The position numbers and the translations under genes are program-made. DNA of 64,000 nucleotides from the NCBI GenBank assembly GCA_040219355.1, contig JAVJSN010000009.1:62001-126000 (forward strand), read 5' to 3'. The stretch comes from MH13 sp040219355 (GTDB taxonomy: Bacteria > Pseudomonadota > Alphaproteobacteria > Rhizobiales > MH13). The notes beneath the pieces are model-generated. The model did no database searches. It worked only from the letters and a program-made list of their open reading frames with translations, and had not been told where the DNA came from. Position 1 is the first letter of the stretch; every line of letters starts with the position of its first letter. Below, piece after piece: positions 17,148 to 25,722 of this stretch.

Positions 17148-17974
17148 CGAAAACCTTCATCCTCACGGACGACCCGTCCAATCGCCGGAAAAGGCATGTG
17201 GTAGCCAGCAAGCGGGATGGCCTCATCAGCCAGCTTGCCGAGCAATCTGATCCGCGTTGCAGCAGCAATGATCGCATCAACATCAAGGCTCATACTCCAG
17301 CGCGGGCGCAACATCGACCAGACCGGATGGTTGACCAAATCACTGGCAATCAACAGCTGTTCACCGGCGCTGTTCAACATCACGCAGAAGTGGCCGGGCG
17401 TGTGGCCCGCGCTATCAACAATGTGTACCCCGCGCACCAACTCATCGCCCGGCGTGATGTAGGAAAGCTTCTGCCCTAGGGCGGCCGTCAAAACCTTAAC
17501 CGCCGCCGCCGTTGGCGTACCGGATGCCGGACCACGCCAATAGGCCGTTTCAAGCGGGCTGACCCAATGGCGCGCCTGGGTGAAAACCGGATTGCCGTTT
17601 GCATCCAGCAACCCACCAATATGATCGCGATGCAGGTGGGTGATGAGCACATGGCTCACGCTTTCAGGCGCAATGCCTGCCTGCTCCAAAGCGATCGGCA
17701 GACGCCCAGCCCTCGGCGCACCCTTTGGTCCATGTCCAGCATCAACGAGGATGCGTTCGCCATCCCCATCAATCAAACTTGCAGTGGCGGGAAAGGAAAA
17801 GGCATCCGTCGACACACCCTCTTGCTTAGACAGCGCATTGAACTCAGCGGCACCGGCATTGACGCCGAAGAAAGCGTGGGCCGGGCGATGCTCCACCGCC
17901 CCATCGAGAAGCTGCGTCAGGCAAAGATCACCAACGGTATAAGACTGATGATAGAGATGTGCGGCTAGAGACAT
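17126..17974 (-). CDS. Cytoplasmic MBL-fold hydrolase
   Basis: 282 residues from the ATG at 17974 (MSLAAHLYHQSYTVGDLCLT). There is no signal peptide. Zinc motifs ITHLHRDHIGG and DSAGHTPGHFCV and the C-terminal GYHMPFPAIGRVV mark it as a relative of the Tat-exported MBL protein at 14777-15727, apart from the leader. Its 3' end overlaps the MFS gene by 22 bp on the opposite strand. Substrate unknown; lactonase or thioester hydrolase are possibilities. Confidence 0.85.
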   Translation of the reverse strand: MSLAAHLYHQSYTVGDLCLTQLLDGAVEHRPAHAFFGVNAGAAEFNALSKQEGVSTDAFSFPATASLIDGDGERILVDAGHGPKGAPRAGRLPIALEQAGIAPESVSHVLITHLHRDHIGGLLDANGNPVFTQARHWVSPLETAYWRGPASGTPTAAAVKVLTAALGQKLSYITPGDELVRGVHIVDSAGHTPGHFCVMLNSAGEQLLIASDLVNHPVWSMLRPRWSMSLDVDAIIAAATRIRLLGKLADEAIPLAGYHMPFPAIGRVVREDEGFRYLPGWP

Positions 17975-18080
17975 GAAAGCAGTCAAACATTCAATTCGAT
18001 CCACGCACCTTACGCGTGGCATCGCCAAGCGGAAAGCCGCTCAGCCTAAGACCATCGCATCACCTCGCAAAAGTCGGCTC

Positions 18081-19127
18081 CTAGCCGTCGTCTTGATCGT
18101 CGAGCAGCAACGCCATCTGCGCAGGATTGAGATCGCGCGGCGCGGCAAGGCCAAGATGAGAGAACGCTGCCGGTGTCATCAACCGGCCTCGCGGTGTACG
18201 CTGGATAAAGCCCTGCTGAAGCAGAAAGGGCTCCACAATCTCTTCCAGTGCATCGCGTGGCTCCGAAAGCGCTGCGGCGAGCGTTTCGATGCCCACTGGA
18301 CCACCACCGAATTTAGAAGCAATGAGATCAAGATAGCGCCGGTCGAGCATATCAAGCCCGATGGAATCCACATCCAGACGGGTCAACGCCGCATCGGCAT
18401 TGTCGCGGTCGATGGCACCAGAGCCTTCGACGAGGGCAAAGTCACGCACCCGTCGCAGCAAGCGTCCTGCAATACGGGGCGTGCCGCGTGAGCGTTTGGC
18501 GATCTCGCGCGCGCCATCGTCGGAAATCGGCACACCAAACAGCCGCGCGCCGCGACGCACAATCTTTTCCAATTCCTCAGGGGTGTAGAACTGCAAGCGA
18601 ACAGGAATGCCGAACCGGTCGCGCAAGGGCGTCGTGAGCAGGCCAAGACGCGTTGTGGCGGCGACGAGCGTAAAACGCGCCAAATCGATTTTCACAGAGC
18701 GGGCGGCGGGCCCTTCGCCAATGATGAGATCAAGCTGAAAGTCCTCCATCGCGGGGTAGAGCACCTCTTCAACCGCTGGGTTGAGGCGATGGATTTCGTC
18801 GATGAACAACACATCACGATCTTCAAGATTGGTGAGGATCGCTGCCAAATCACCGGCTTTAGCGATCACCGGGCCGGAGGTTGCACGAAAATTCACCCCA
18901 AGTTCGCGCGCCACGATCTGCGCAAGGGTCGTTTTACCAAGACCGGGTGGGCCAACAAAAAGCACATGATCGAGTGCTTCATTGCGCGTGCTCGCCGCTT
19001 CAATGAAAACCTTGAGATTGGCGCGCGCATCGGCCTGGCCGGTGAAATCATCCAGCGCGTTGGGGCGCAGCGACACCTCTTCCGGTTCGCCGTTCTCGGC
19101 ATCCAAAAGCTGCGAGCGCTCGCTCAT
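18081..19127 (-). CDS. ruvB: Holliday-junction helicase motor RuvB
   Basis: 348 residues. The start MSERSQLLDAENGEPEE at 19127 overlaps the stop of the preceding membrane-protein gene as ATGA. Walker A GPPGLGKTT, Walker B LFIDEIHRL, sensor ATTRLGLLTTPLRDRFG and the C-terminal winged helix (QQGFIQRTPRGR) are intact. RuvB hexamers drive branch migration with RuvA; RuvC then cuts. ruvA lies 1.25 kb upstream, with three membrane genes inserted between. Confidence 0.97.
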   Translation of the reverse strand: MSERSQLLDAENGEPEEVSLRPNALDDFTGQADARANLKVFIEAASTRNEALDHVLFVGPPGLGKTTLAQIVARELGVNFRATSGPVIAKAGDLAAILTNLEDRDVLFIDEIHRLNPAVEEVLYPAMEDFQLDLIIGEGPAARSVKIDLARFTLVAATTRLGLLTTPLRDRFGIPVRLQFYTPEELEKIVRRGARLFGVPISDDGAREIAKRSRGTPRIAGRLLRRVRDFALVEGSGAIDRDNADAALTRLDVDSIGLDMLDRRYLDLIASKFGGGPVGIETLAAALSEPRDALEEIVEPFLLQQGFIQRTPRGRLMTPAAFSHLGLAAPRDLNPAQMALLLDDQDDG

Positions 19128-19582
19128 CCCGTCAGCTCCAAATGATGGCGCGCATAACGTTTGAGGCCAAACCATAACAGGCTAGCGGCGAGCAGCGATG
19201 TGACGGTCAACGTCAGACTGGTGATGCCACCAATCAGCAAGGACATGATGCCGAAACCGGCGATGCCACCAGCAACGATGGCAAGCGCGATCCAGCCAAA
19301 CGACAGGGGGCGTCCCGACAAAATCACCCAGCACAACGTACCAGCTGACAAAAGCGCTGGCACCAATCCATAGAGATAGCCGACAAGCGTTCCTGCCATA
19401 AACAGCGCCAAAAGCGCCCGCGGATAATCAGCAAGAGACAAGCGCGACAAATCGTAAGAGCTGTCACCGAGCACTTGCAGCACCAGCATCAGGATACCGG
19501 CAAGCGGCGGCAGAAAAACCACGGCGACACCGACGATGATGAGCACAAACGGCAGACGGCTCGTGTGTTGATGGCGGCTCAT
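19124..19582 (-). CDS. Small polytopic membrane protein, unknown
   Basis: 152 residues, about four hydrophobic helices (FVLIIVGVAVVFLPPLAGIL, LALFMAGTLVGYLYGLVPAL, GWIALAIVAGGIAGFGIMSL, SLTLTVTSLLAASLLWFGL). There is no charged catalytic motif. The first four bases of its frame (ATGA) overlap the stop of the next gene upstream, and its own stop overlaps the ruvB start, so it is translationally locked into the ruv operon. I do not recognise the family; the layout (GYLYGLVPALLSAG) resembles that of its neighbour at 19579-20100 (GYWLGFAPALGAG), suggesting the two are duplicates. Confidence 0.75.
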   Translation of the reverse strand: MSRHQHTSRLPFVLIIVGVAVVFLPPLAGILMLVLQVLGDSSYDLSRLSLADYPRALLALFMAGTLVGYLYGLVPALLSAGTLCWVILSGRPLSFGWIALAIVAGGIAGFGIMSLLIGGITSLTLTVTSLLAASLLWFGLKRYARHHLELTG

Positions 19583-20100
19583 GCGTGCTCCTTGCTAGGG
19601 GTCGTCATGGCAGGAGGGTCGCCCCTGCTCCAAACCCGCACGAGACGTGACAGCAGATAGGTCGGCACGACACAGACCAAAATCCCGAAGGCAGCCCCAT
19701 AGGTGCCGCCTTCCAGGCTCAAGAACTCGCTGAACATGAAGTAGAGAGCGCCTATCACCATGCCAAGCAGCGCGGCGCTAAAACCCGTTACAGGGCCACG
19801 CCAACCCTCGTGCCAGGCAACAACAAGACCAGCGCCAAGTGCAGGCGCAAAACCGAGCCAATAACCAAAAACCGCCCCATAAAGCGAAAACAGAGCCGCG
19901 ATCGGAAAAAAGGAAAGGATTGCCTCACCAAGGCTTGTATCGCTGCCGATGGCCGCAGCGATGGCCAAGGCCAATCCGCCGGTGATCCCGCCTAACGCTG
20001 GGCCCAGCACAACGAACAACGTGACAATGCCAGCGGCGCGAAGCCAGGGCCGTTCTGGCAGTGTGATCACACGTTCAGGGTCTGGCGTATCAGAGGACAA
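19579..20100 (-). CDS. Small polytopic membrane protein, unknown
   Basis: 173 residues with four to five membrane segments (AAGIVTLFVVLGPALGGITG, ILSFFPIAALFSLYGAVFGY, ALLGMVIGALYFMF, YGAAFGILVCVVPTYLL). The start is uncertain: the frame opens with TTG at 20100 inside the end of the preceding gene, or a GTG ten codons later (VITLPERPW). It overlaps the following membrane gene by four bases. It is probably a paralogue of that protein. No function is suggested beyond an envelope location. Confidence 0.7.
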   Translation of the reverse strand: MSSDTPDPERVITLPERPWLRAAGIVTLFVVLGPALGGITGGLALAIAAAIGSDTSLGEAILSFFPIAALFSLYGAVFGYWLGFAPALGAGLVVAWHEGWRGPVTGFSAALLGMVIGALYFMFSEFLSLEGGTYGAAFGILVCVVPTYLLSRLVRVWSRGDPPAMTTPSKEHA

Positions 20101-20341
20101 CGAGGATCACCGCCATCAATAGGAACAGGAGAATTCCGCCGAGCCAGATGACGCGGCGTTGCAACGTGTCATAACGCCGTTTCACGTAATCGTCTTGCGT
20201 CACAAGCACCCATGGCTTGTCCCAAACATAAATGCGGCCAAACACATCGTTCTCAAACTGCTTTCGAAAGCCGAGCGCCACAATGAGGCCCGCAGGCACA
20301 ATGGCAAACACTAGGATGAGAAGCACGATCAAAGCCTTCAT
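20090..20341 (-). CDS. Two-helix small membrane protein, unknown
   Basis: 83 residues: a hydrophobic N-terminal helix (ALIVLLILVFAIVPAGLIVA), a polar middle (DVFGRIYVWDKPWVLVTQDD, then YVKRRYDTLQRR) and a C-terminal helix (VIWLGGILLFLLMAVILVVL). The ATG at 20341 is preferred to TTG six bases earlier; GGGA lies eight bases upstream. It follows ruvA by 40 bp and overlaps the next gene by 11 bp. Unrecognised. Confidence 0.65.
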   Translation of the reverse strand: MKALIVLLILVFAIVPAGLIVALGFRKQFENDVFGRIYVWDKPWVLVTQDDYVKRRYDTLQRRVIWLGGILLFLLMAVILVVL

Positions 20342-20381
20342 GGCCAAAGTCCCGTCAACGCTACGTCAGTTTCACCTTGCT

Positions 20382-20999
20382 CTAACTTGATAAGGCCTTC
20401 AGTCCAAGCCGAATGAGCGTCGCGGCTGGCGCATCGTCTCCCGCCTCTTTGACAGCCTGGGCAACTGCGCCAGAAGCCTGCTGCGCCGAGTAGCCCAGAT
20501 TGGTCAGCGCGGAGACCGCATCCACCACGGCAGAAGCCGCAACGCCCTCGCCCAACGCCTGCTGCAAACCGATGGTGCCAGTGGCATCGCCAGACAGCGT
20601 TGGCGCTTTGTCTTTGAGCTCTGCCACGATGCGCTGGGCAACCTTGGGGCCAACGCCGGGCGCGCGCGCCACCATGGCTTTGTCCTGCAGGGCAATGGCC
20701 GACGCCAAGTCGCCGGTGGAAAGTGTGCCAAGAATGGCCAGCGCGACTTTTGCACCTACCCCTTGCACAGACTGCAGCAGTCGGAACCATTGCCGTTCCT
20801 GTTGGCTGGCGAAACCGTTGAGGCGAATGAGGTCTTCGCGCACCAACGTGTCGATCCAAAGCTGCACATCCTCTTCACCACCTCGATACTGACCAAGCAG
20901 TTTTGAAGAGCCGAAAACCTCATAGCCAACGCCCTGAACATCCAGGATCAAACTGTCGTCCAGCACCGCATCAATGCGGCCTCGCAATTTACCGATCAT
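20382..20999 (-). CDS. ruvA: Holliday-junction DNA-binding protein RuvA
   Basis: 205 residues. Domain I opens with MIGKLRGRIDAV and contains VQGVGYEVF. Domain II has two helix-hairpin-helix motifs (LQSVQGVGAKVALAIL, ARAPGVGPKVAQRIVAEL), and domain III (NLGYSAQQASGAVAQAV) is the RuvB-contact region. It binds four-way junctions as tetramers. The start overlaps the ruvC stop by four bases (ATGA). Confidence 0.97.
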   Translation of the reverse strand: MIGKLRGRIDAVLDDSLILDVQGVGYEVFGSSKLLGQYRGGEEDVQLWIDTLVREDLIRLNGFASQQERQWFRLLQSVQGVGAKVALAILGTLSTGDLASAIALQDKAMVARAPGVGPKVAQRIVAELKDKAPTLSGDATGTIGLQQALGEGVAASAVVDAVSALTNLGYSAQQASGAVAQAVKEAGDDAPAATLIRLGLKALSS

Positions 21000-21505
21000 C
21001 GTATCGCCACCTTCAACTGGCGTGCAGGTCGTTGGTGCGCATGACAGATCGCAATCGCCAGCGCATCAGCCTCATCGGGAGAGGAAAAATGAGCCCGTGG
21101 AAGCAGCACTTTCACCATGGCCTGCACCTGTTTTTTATCGGCATGGCCAACCCCCACCACCGTCTTTTTCACCTGATTGGCGGCATACTCACCCACCGGA
21201 ATACCACGCCGCGCTGGCGCAAGAAGCGCCATACCGCGCGCCTGGCCAAGCTTCAGGGTTGAGGCCGGGTCTTTGTTGACGAAGGTTTCTTCCACCGCAG
21301 CCTCGTCAGGCGTGTGCTCACCCAACAGCGTTTCCAACCCGTCATAAAGCGCGGCCAAGCGCATCGCCAAGGACTCCTTAGCAGGCGGGGAGATCACGCC
21401 GCTGGCCACATAGGAAAGCCGCGTACCGGCAAGGTCCACCACGCCCCAGCCCATGTGGCGCAAACCCGGATCAATCCCAAAGATGCGAATCGCTTGTGGT
21501 TGCAT
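20996..21505 (-). CDS. ruvC: Holliday-junction resolvase RuvC
   Basis: 169 residues. The RNase H-like motif FGIDPGLRHMGWGVVD holds the first catalytic Asp, EETFVNKDP the Glu, and DEADALAIAICH the final acidic pair. RuvC cuts junctions bound by RuvAB. It is coupled to ruvA by an ATGA overlap. No LexA-type GTTC-N7-GTTC box is visible in the 48 bp upstream, so SOS control from a nearby promoter is not evident. Confidence 0.97.
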   Translation of the reverse strand: MQPQAIRIFGIDPGLRHMGWGVVDLAGTRLSYVASGVISPPAKESLAMRLAALYDGLETLLGEHTPDEAAVEETFVNKDPASTLKLGQARGMALLAPARRGIPVGEYAANQVKKTVVGVGHADKKQVQAMVKVLLPRAHFSSPDEADALAIAICHAHQRPARQLKVAIR

Positions 21506-21553
21506 GCCTTCTCAGCTACCGCACTCCACTTCGCCACCAAAGGGTCAAACGCG

Positions 21554-22342
21554 ATGTCCACGCTCCTTGATGCGTTTCTGTCCGCTTTTGCGGACATGGC
21601 CAGCCATCCGGCTCTGATCCCGGCGCTTCTGGCTGTCGCGCTTGCAGGATCAGTGCGCGGCTTTGCAGGGTTTGGTGGCGCGATGCTGTTTATGCCGTTT
21701 GCCACGTTTCTGTTTGATCCACGCTTGGCAGTGGTGGCGTTTTTCATCATTGACACCAGCATCACGCTGCCGCTTGTCACCAACGCCCTTCGCCACTGGG
21801 ATTGGCGCACGGTGATACCCTGCGCGGTTGGATCGTGGGTGGGGGTGTGGTTCGGGGCCTATCTGCTGGCCACCACCGACACGCTGGTGCTGCGCTGGAC
21901 GATATGCCTGATCATCATCTTGCTGGTCGGCGTGATGCTCACCGGCTGGCGCTACACGGCAAGGCCCAAAACACCGATATCACTTGGCGTCGGATCAGTC
22001 GCCGGAGTTTTAGGTGGCATCAGCCAGGTCTCCGCGCCGCCGCTTGTCGCCTATTGGGCAGCCGGGCCGTTTCCGGCACAGGTGATCCGCGCCAACCTCA
22101 TCTGCTTTTTCTTTTTTGCAACGCTTGGAAGCCTGGCAGCGTTTTTCGCCAACGGCGTGTTCACCGCGCAGACCTTTGCGCTGGCGGTTTGGCTGGCACC
22201 GGCCTATGGGCTGGCAATCTTTGTCGGGGCAACGCTCTTCAAAGGCGCCAACGACACGCTGTTTCGCAAGGCGGCATTCGCGATCATCCTGATCGCAGCG
22301 ATCACATCCTTGCCGCTGCTGGACCCACTATTGCGGTCCTAA
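21554..22342 (+). CDS. TauE/SafE-family permease
   Basis: 262 residues, eight or so membrane helices. The N-terminal repeat motif VRGFAGFGGAMLFMPF and the C-terminal counterpart VAGVLGGISQVSAPPLVAYW are the paired signatures of the TauE/SafE (sulfite exporter) family. The ATG at 21554 is chosen because everything upstream in frame lies antisense to ruvC. The gene is a plus-strand insertion between ruvC and yebC and ends in a 4-bp convergent overlap with yebC. Substrate not predictable; sulfonates, sulfite and other organic anions are known in the family. Confidence 0.85.
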   Translation: MSTLLDAFLSAFADMASHPALIPALLAVALAGSVRGFAGFGGAMLFMPFATFLFDPRLAVVAFFIIDTSITLPLVTNALRHWDWRTVIPCAVGSWVGVWFGAYLLATTDTLVLRWTICLIIILLVGVMLTGWRYTARPKTPISLGVGSVAGVLGGISQVSAPPLVAYWAAGPFPAQVIRANLICFFFFATLGSLAAFFANGVFTAQTFALAVWLAPAYGLAIFVGATLFKGANDTLFRKAAFAIILIAAITSLPLLDPLLRS

Positions 22343-23088
22343 TCCTCTGATAACGCGGCTATCACCTCGTCTGACATCTCAAAATTTGCGTAGACGGACT
22401 GCACATCATCATCGTCTTCCAACGTGTCGATGAGCCGCATCAGCGACGCACCCTTGTCAGCATCCACGTCAATCGTGTTTTGCGGTTTCCAGATGGGGTT
22501 CACCGACTCAGCCTCTCCCAATGAGCCCGCCAAGGCCGAAGAGACATCGTTGATATCCTCAAATGCGCAGTAAATCGTGTGGCCGTCTTCATCGGAAACC
22601 ACATCCTCTGCACCTGCTTCAATGGCCGCCTCCATGACGGTATCAGCATCGCCTGTATCGGCCGCGTAAACGATCTCACCGACCCGGTCGAACATGAATG
22701 ACACAGAGCCGGTTTCACCCAATGAGCCGCCGCTCTTGGTGAAGTAGGAACGCACCGCGCTGGCCGTGCGGTTACGATTGTCCGTCATCGCCTCAACAAC
22801 GACGGCAATCCCGCCAGGGCCGTAGCCTTCATAGCGAATTTCCTCGTAATCATCGCCTTCGCCGGCCTGCGATTTTTTGATCGCCCGCTCGATATTGTCC
22901 TTGGGCATCGACTGCGATTTGGCGTTCTGCACGGCCAAGCGTAGACGCGGATTCATATCGGGGTCAGGCATGCCCATTTTGGCCGCCACGGTGATTTCCT
23001 TGGCAAGCTTGGAGAACAGCTTGGAGCGCGCCTTATCCTGACGGCCCTTGCGATGCATGATGTTCTTAAATTGACTGTGGCCAGCCAT
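22339..23088 (-). CDS. yebC: YebC/PmpR-family protein
   Basis: 249 residues, family length. It begins MAGHSQFKNIMHRKGRQDK and contains GMPDPDMNPRLRLAVQNAK and YEGYGPGGIAVVVEAMTDN, all signatures of the family, with an acidic C-terminus. YebC proteins have been described both as transcriptional regulators and, more recently, as factors that help ribosomes translate proline-rich stretches. In this genome it lies upstream of ruvC on the same strand as is common, but a plus-strand permease has been placed between them. Confidence 0.95.
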   Translation of the reverse strand: MAGHSQFKNIMHRKGRQDKARSKLFSKLAKEITVAAKMGMPDPDMNPRLRLAVQNAKSQSMPKDNIERAIKKSQAGEGDDYEEIRYEGYGPGGIAVVVEAMTDNRNRTASAVRSYFTKSGGSLGETGSVSFMFDRVGEIVYAADTGDADTVMEAAIEAGAEDVVSDEDGHTIYCAFEDINDVSSALAGSLGEAESVNPIWKPQNTIDVDADKGASLMRLIDTLEDDDDVQSVYANFEMSDEVIAALSED

Positions 23089-23184
23089 GGTTACCTCAAC
23101 ACGGGTGCGAATTTCGGGGAGTCGGCGATTGGCCGTTGACCGCGCTCTTAAAACGCCTGCAGGCGAAAATCCAGACTTGGGGTT

Positions 23185-24015
23185 CTATGCAGCCCAGAAG
23201 CTCGGCAGCACCGGCTGCAATACCCCGCCCAACCGCAGTGGCTCACAGGCCAACGCCAGACCGGTTTTCGGGTCGGCCAAAACAGCAACGCCGGACAGGG
23301 TTGGTTCACCCTCAGCCGGTGAGAACCGCCCCTGTGGAACCTTGCTTAAAAACCTCTGCACCGGCTCGGTTTTATCCATGCCAATGATGGACTCATAATC
23401 CCCGCACATGCCCGCATCGCTCTGAAAGGCCGTACCACCGGGCATAACCCTATGATCGGCGGTTGGCACATGGGTGTGGGTGCCAACAACCAGCGTTGCC
23501 CGCCCATCAACATGCGCACCGATCGCCTGCTTTTCTGACGTTGCTTCGCCGTGAAAATCCACCATTGCGAAATCGGCCACTTCACCCAGCGGGCAAGCGT
23601 CCAACTCACGATCAATCACCGCAAACGGGTCCTCCATGGCATCCATAAAAAGCCTGCCCATGGCGTTGATCACAAGAACATTCTCGCCCGTCCTGGCGCG
23701 AAACAGCCCCGCCCCACGCCCAGGCGTGCCCGCAGGGAATGTCGCTGGGCGCAAAAGGTTTGGATAGCGCTCAATATAAACCAACGTTTCGCGCTGGTCG
23801 AAAGCGTGGTTGCCCAGCGTAATGACATCGACACCGAGGTCAAAAAGCTGCTCGCAGATACCCTCATTGATCCCAAAGCCGTGGGCCGCATTCTCGCCGT
23901 TGCAGACCACAAAATGGATCGGATAGCGGGCCAAGAGGTCCGGCAGATGGTTAGCCACGGCCTCGCGACCGGCCTTACCAACGACATCGCCAAGAAAAAG
24001 AAGATGGAAGCTCAT
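23185..24015 (-). CDS. ymdB: YmdB-family metallophosphoesterase
   Basis: 276 residues. LFLGDVVGKAGRE, CNGENAAHGFGI, ITLGNHAFDQ, MVDFHGEATSEK and VVGTHTHVPTAD are the conserved metal-binding blocks of the TIGR00282/YmdB family, whose members act as 2',3'-cyclic-nucleotide phosphodiesterases. No signal peptide, so it is cytoplasmic. It lies between yebC and the folate cyclo-ligase gene on the same strand, the usual order in related genomes. Confidence 0.92.
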   Translation of the reverse strand: MSFHLLFLGDVVGKAGREAVANHLPDLLARYPIHFVVCNGENAAHGFGINEGICEQLFDLGVDVITLGNHAFDQRETLVYIERYPNLLRPATFPAGTPGRGAGLFRARTGENVLVINAMGRLFMDAMEDPFAVIDRELDACPLGEVADFAMVDFHGEATSEKQAIGAHVDGRATLVVGTHTHVPTADHRVMPGGTAFQSDAGMCGDYESIIGMDKTEPVQRFLSKVPQGRFSPAEGEPTLSGVAVLADPKTGLALACEPLRLGGVLQPVLPSFWAA

Positions 24016-24143
24016 CGCCGCGCCTTAGAACGTTTTGCGTTTCAACTGAGACAGTCTTATCGCAAATCGCGTTCGACCGAGGGGAGAGGCAGAGAGTTGC
24101 GATTCAAACCAAACGCAAAGCGCCTCAGCAGGCCCATGCCACA

Positions 24144-24770
24144 CTAGGAAGAGGCGAGAAAGGGTGCAAGCACCTCTTGGCCATGGTCAAAAATTCTCAA
24201 ACCGGATGGCGTCAGCACGCCATGAAGCGGAATGTCATGAGCCTCGGTGGCAAAAGGTGGCACTTCCTGCTCCTCGAACGCCAGCCCAACAAAGCCTGGA
24301 AAGTGTCCAGCGGCATGCATTTTGGACAGGCACCGATCATAATGCCCCTTGCCATAACCGATGCGCTGCCCGGCGGAAGAAAAAGCCGCCAGCGGCGCGA
24401 GGATGAGATCAGGGAACATTTCCGGTTGGTCTGCATCCGGTCCCAGCGTGCCGAACCCCACCGGCACCAGCGATTTGCCAGGATCCCAACGACGGAAAAC
24501 CATGGTGGTCTGGTCGAGGAGAACCGGCAGCGCCAACCGTGAACCCTGACTGACCAAAGCGGCCACAAGCGGCGCGGGGTCAATCTCACTTCCGATGGCG
24601 TGGTAGGCGGAAAAACACTTTTCAGCGACCTTGATTGGAGCTTTCTCGACAAGCCCTTGGGCGGCTGAGTACCGGTCGGGCATCGCCAGCCCGTCGCGCT
24701 TTTCCAGCGCCTGTTCACGAAGGTTTTGTTTGTTCCAGATAGCTGGCGCCACCGCACAAGCGAAAGACAA
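24144..24770 (-). CDS. fau: 5-formyltetrahydrofolate cyclo-ligase
   Basis: 208 residues. The enzyme converts 5-formyl-THF to 5,10-methenyl-THF using ATP. NKQNLREQALEKRD at the N-terminus, DPAPLVAALVSQG, and the signature PLAAFSSAGQRIGYGKGHYD are present. The frame begins with TTG at 24770; no ATG precedes the conserved NLREQAL block, so the exact start is open. The gene follows the 6S RNA directly, the arrangement known as ssrS-ygfA in many proteobacteria. Confidence 0.92.
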   Translation of the reverse strand: MSFACAVAPAIWNKQNLREQALEKRDGLAMPDRYSAAQGLVEKAPIKVAEKCFSAYHAIGSEIDPAPLVAALVSQGSRLALPVLLDQTTMVFRRWDPGKSLVPVGFGTLGPDADQPEMFPDLILAPLAAFSSAGQRIGYGKGHYDRCLSKMHAAGHFPGFVGLAFEEQEVPPFATEAHDIPLHGVLTPSGLRIFDHGQEVLAPFLASS

Positions 24771-24799
24771 AGTGAAGCCGCAACCACCGTGTCAGCGTC

Positions 24800-24905
24800 G
24801 ATCCTGGGAAACCTACATAGTAGGTGGGCGCCGTGTAATCCGGTCCACGGACCGGTCCAGGGACAGCTCCCGTTCGGATCGATAAGGCCCCAGGAATATT
24901 TGCCG
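24800..24905 (-). ncRNA. ssrS: 6S RNA
   Basis: Between zapA and the folate cyclo-ligase gene, read on the minus strand, CCTGGG near 24895 pairs with CCCAGG at 24802-24807 to close a long stem. Inside lies GTCCCTGGACCGG, similar to the TGTCCCTGAGCCGATA stretch I recall in alphaproteobacterial 6S RNAs, plus local hairpins (CCGGTC-CGTG-GACCGG and CCTAC-TAT-GTAGG). 6S RNA sequesters housekeeping RNA polymerase in stationary phase. Position and closing stem agree with the family; the ends are approximate and the full RNA may be longer. Confidence 0.82.
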
Positions 24906-24979
24906 ATGCACGAGAAGCGCAGCTTCGCGCTTGAAGATAGGCCTGCGCTGGCGCAACTTCAATGCAATTCGGCAGGGAC

Positions 24980-25339
24980 CTAGGTGCTTTGTGGCGATTG
25001 GGTGATCTGCTCCAACCGTGTCGCCAATGCATCCACCTTCTGGCGCACCTTATCATCAGTGCCAGCGTTTGATGTTTGCGCCAGAGAGAGGCCTGCTTGC
25101 AGCTCGGCCACCTGAGCGGTCAGCCGCTCTACTTGCGCCTGTGCATCGCCCAGCTTGTCGGTCATCACCAGTCCAGCCATCACCGCAAGGCGTGTGTCAC
25201 CAACCTCGCCAAACGATCCACGCAGTTCATTGACGGTGGCATCAAAAGTTTGCGCCAGCGAGGTAAGACGCGCTTCATCGCCATCCTCGCAAGCAAGCCG
25301 GAAAGAACGCCCGGCAATGGTGACAACAACTTGGCCCAT
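24980..25339 (-). CDS. zapA: Cell-division protein ZapA
   Basis: 119 residues. MGQVVVTIAGRSFRLACEDG is the typical ZapA N-terminal strand region, followed by DEARLTSLAQTFDATVNEL, VGDTRLAVMAGLVMTDKL and a C-terminal coiled coil rich in Gln/Ala (QVERLTAQVAELQAGL). ZapA cross-links FtsZ filaments at mid-cell. It lies 35 bp after the DUF4164 gene and directly before the 6S RNA. Confidence 0.93.
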   Translation of the reverse strand: MGQVVVTIAGRSFRLACEDGDEARLTSLAQTFDATVNELRGSFGEVGDTRLAVMAGLVMTDKLGDAQAQVERLTAQVAELQAGLSLAQTSNAGTDDKVRQKVDALATRLEQITQSPQST

Positions 25340-25373
25340 ACTGTCCTAAAAACACTCCGCGAAACCAAAAGGT

Positions 25374-25706
25374 CTAACCGGCGGCTGATGAATCAGCAGT
25401 TGGTGGCCCATTTGGCGATCCGCCATTCGAATCGCCCGCCAACACGGTACGAATATTTTCCATCACATCCAAAAGCCTCTGCGAGACGGCCTGATTGGCC
25501 GCTTCCATCGCGCGAGTTTCGGCACGAGCATGGTCCAGAAGTTGGGCAAGCTGAGCACGATCTGTGGAAAGGCGCGCCACTTCCGCGTATAGCTTTTCGC
25601 GCTCTTCCAGCAGTGCCCGGCGATGACCAGTATCGGCCTCAACAGCAGTGATCGCTCGGTCAAGCCGCTCGAATGCTGATTGAAGATCACTGCCAGCCAT
25701 TGCCAT
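25374..25706 (-). CDS. DUF4164-type coiled-coil protein
   Basis: 110 residues from 25706 (another ATG lies two codons later). It is almost entirely coiled coil: FERLDRAITAVEADTGHRRA, EEREKLYAEVARLSTDRAQL, ending in a low-complexity Gly/Ser/Pro tail. Alphaproteobacterial genomes usually have a DUF4164 protein immediately upstream of zapA, and this one fits in size, structure and place. A role together with ZapA in division is inferred from position only; ZapB-like behaviour would be a reasonable guess. Confidence 0.8.
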   Translation of the reverse strand: MAMAGSDLQSAFERLDRAITAVEADTGHRRALLEEREKLYAEVARLSTDRAQLAQLLDHARAETRAMEAANQAVSQRLLDVMENIRTVLAGDSNGGSPNGPPTADSSAAG

Positions 25707-25722
25707 TGCCCACACAATTATT

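Noticed and set aside
21506..21553. SOS box upstream of ruvC
   Set aside because: No GTTC-N7-GTTC or GAAC-N7-GAAC is found in the gap.
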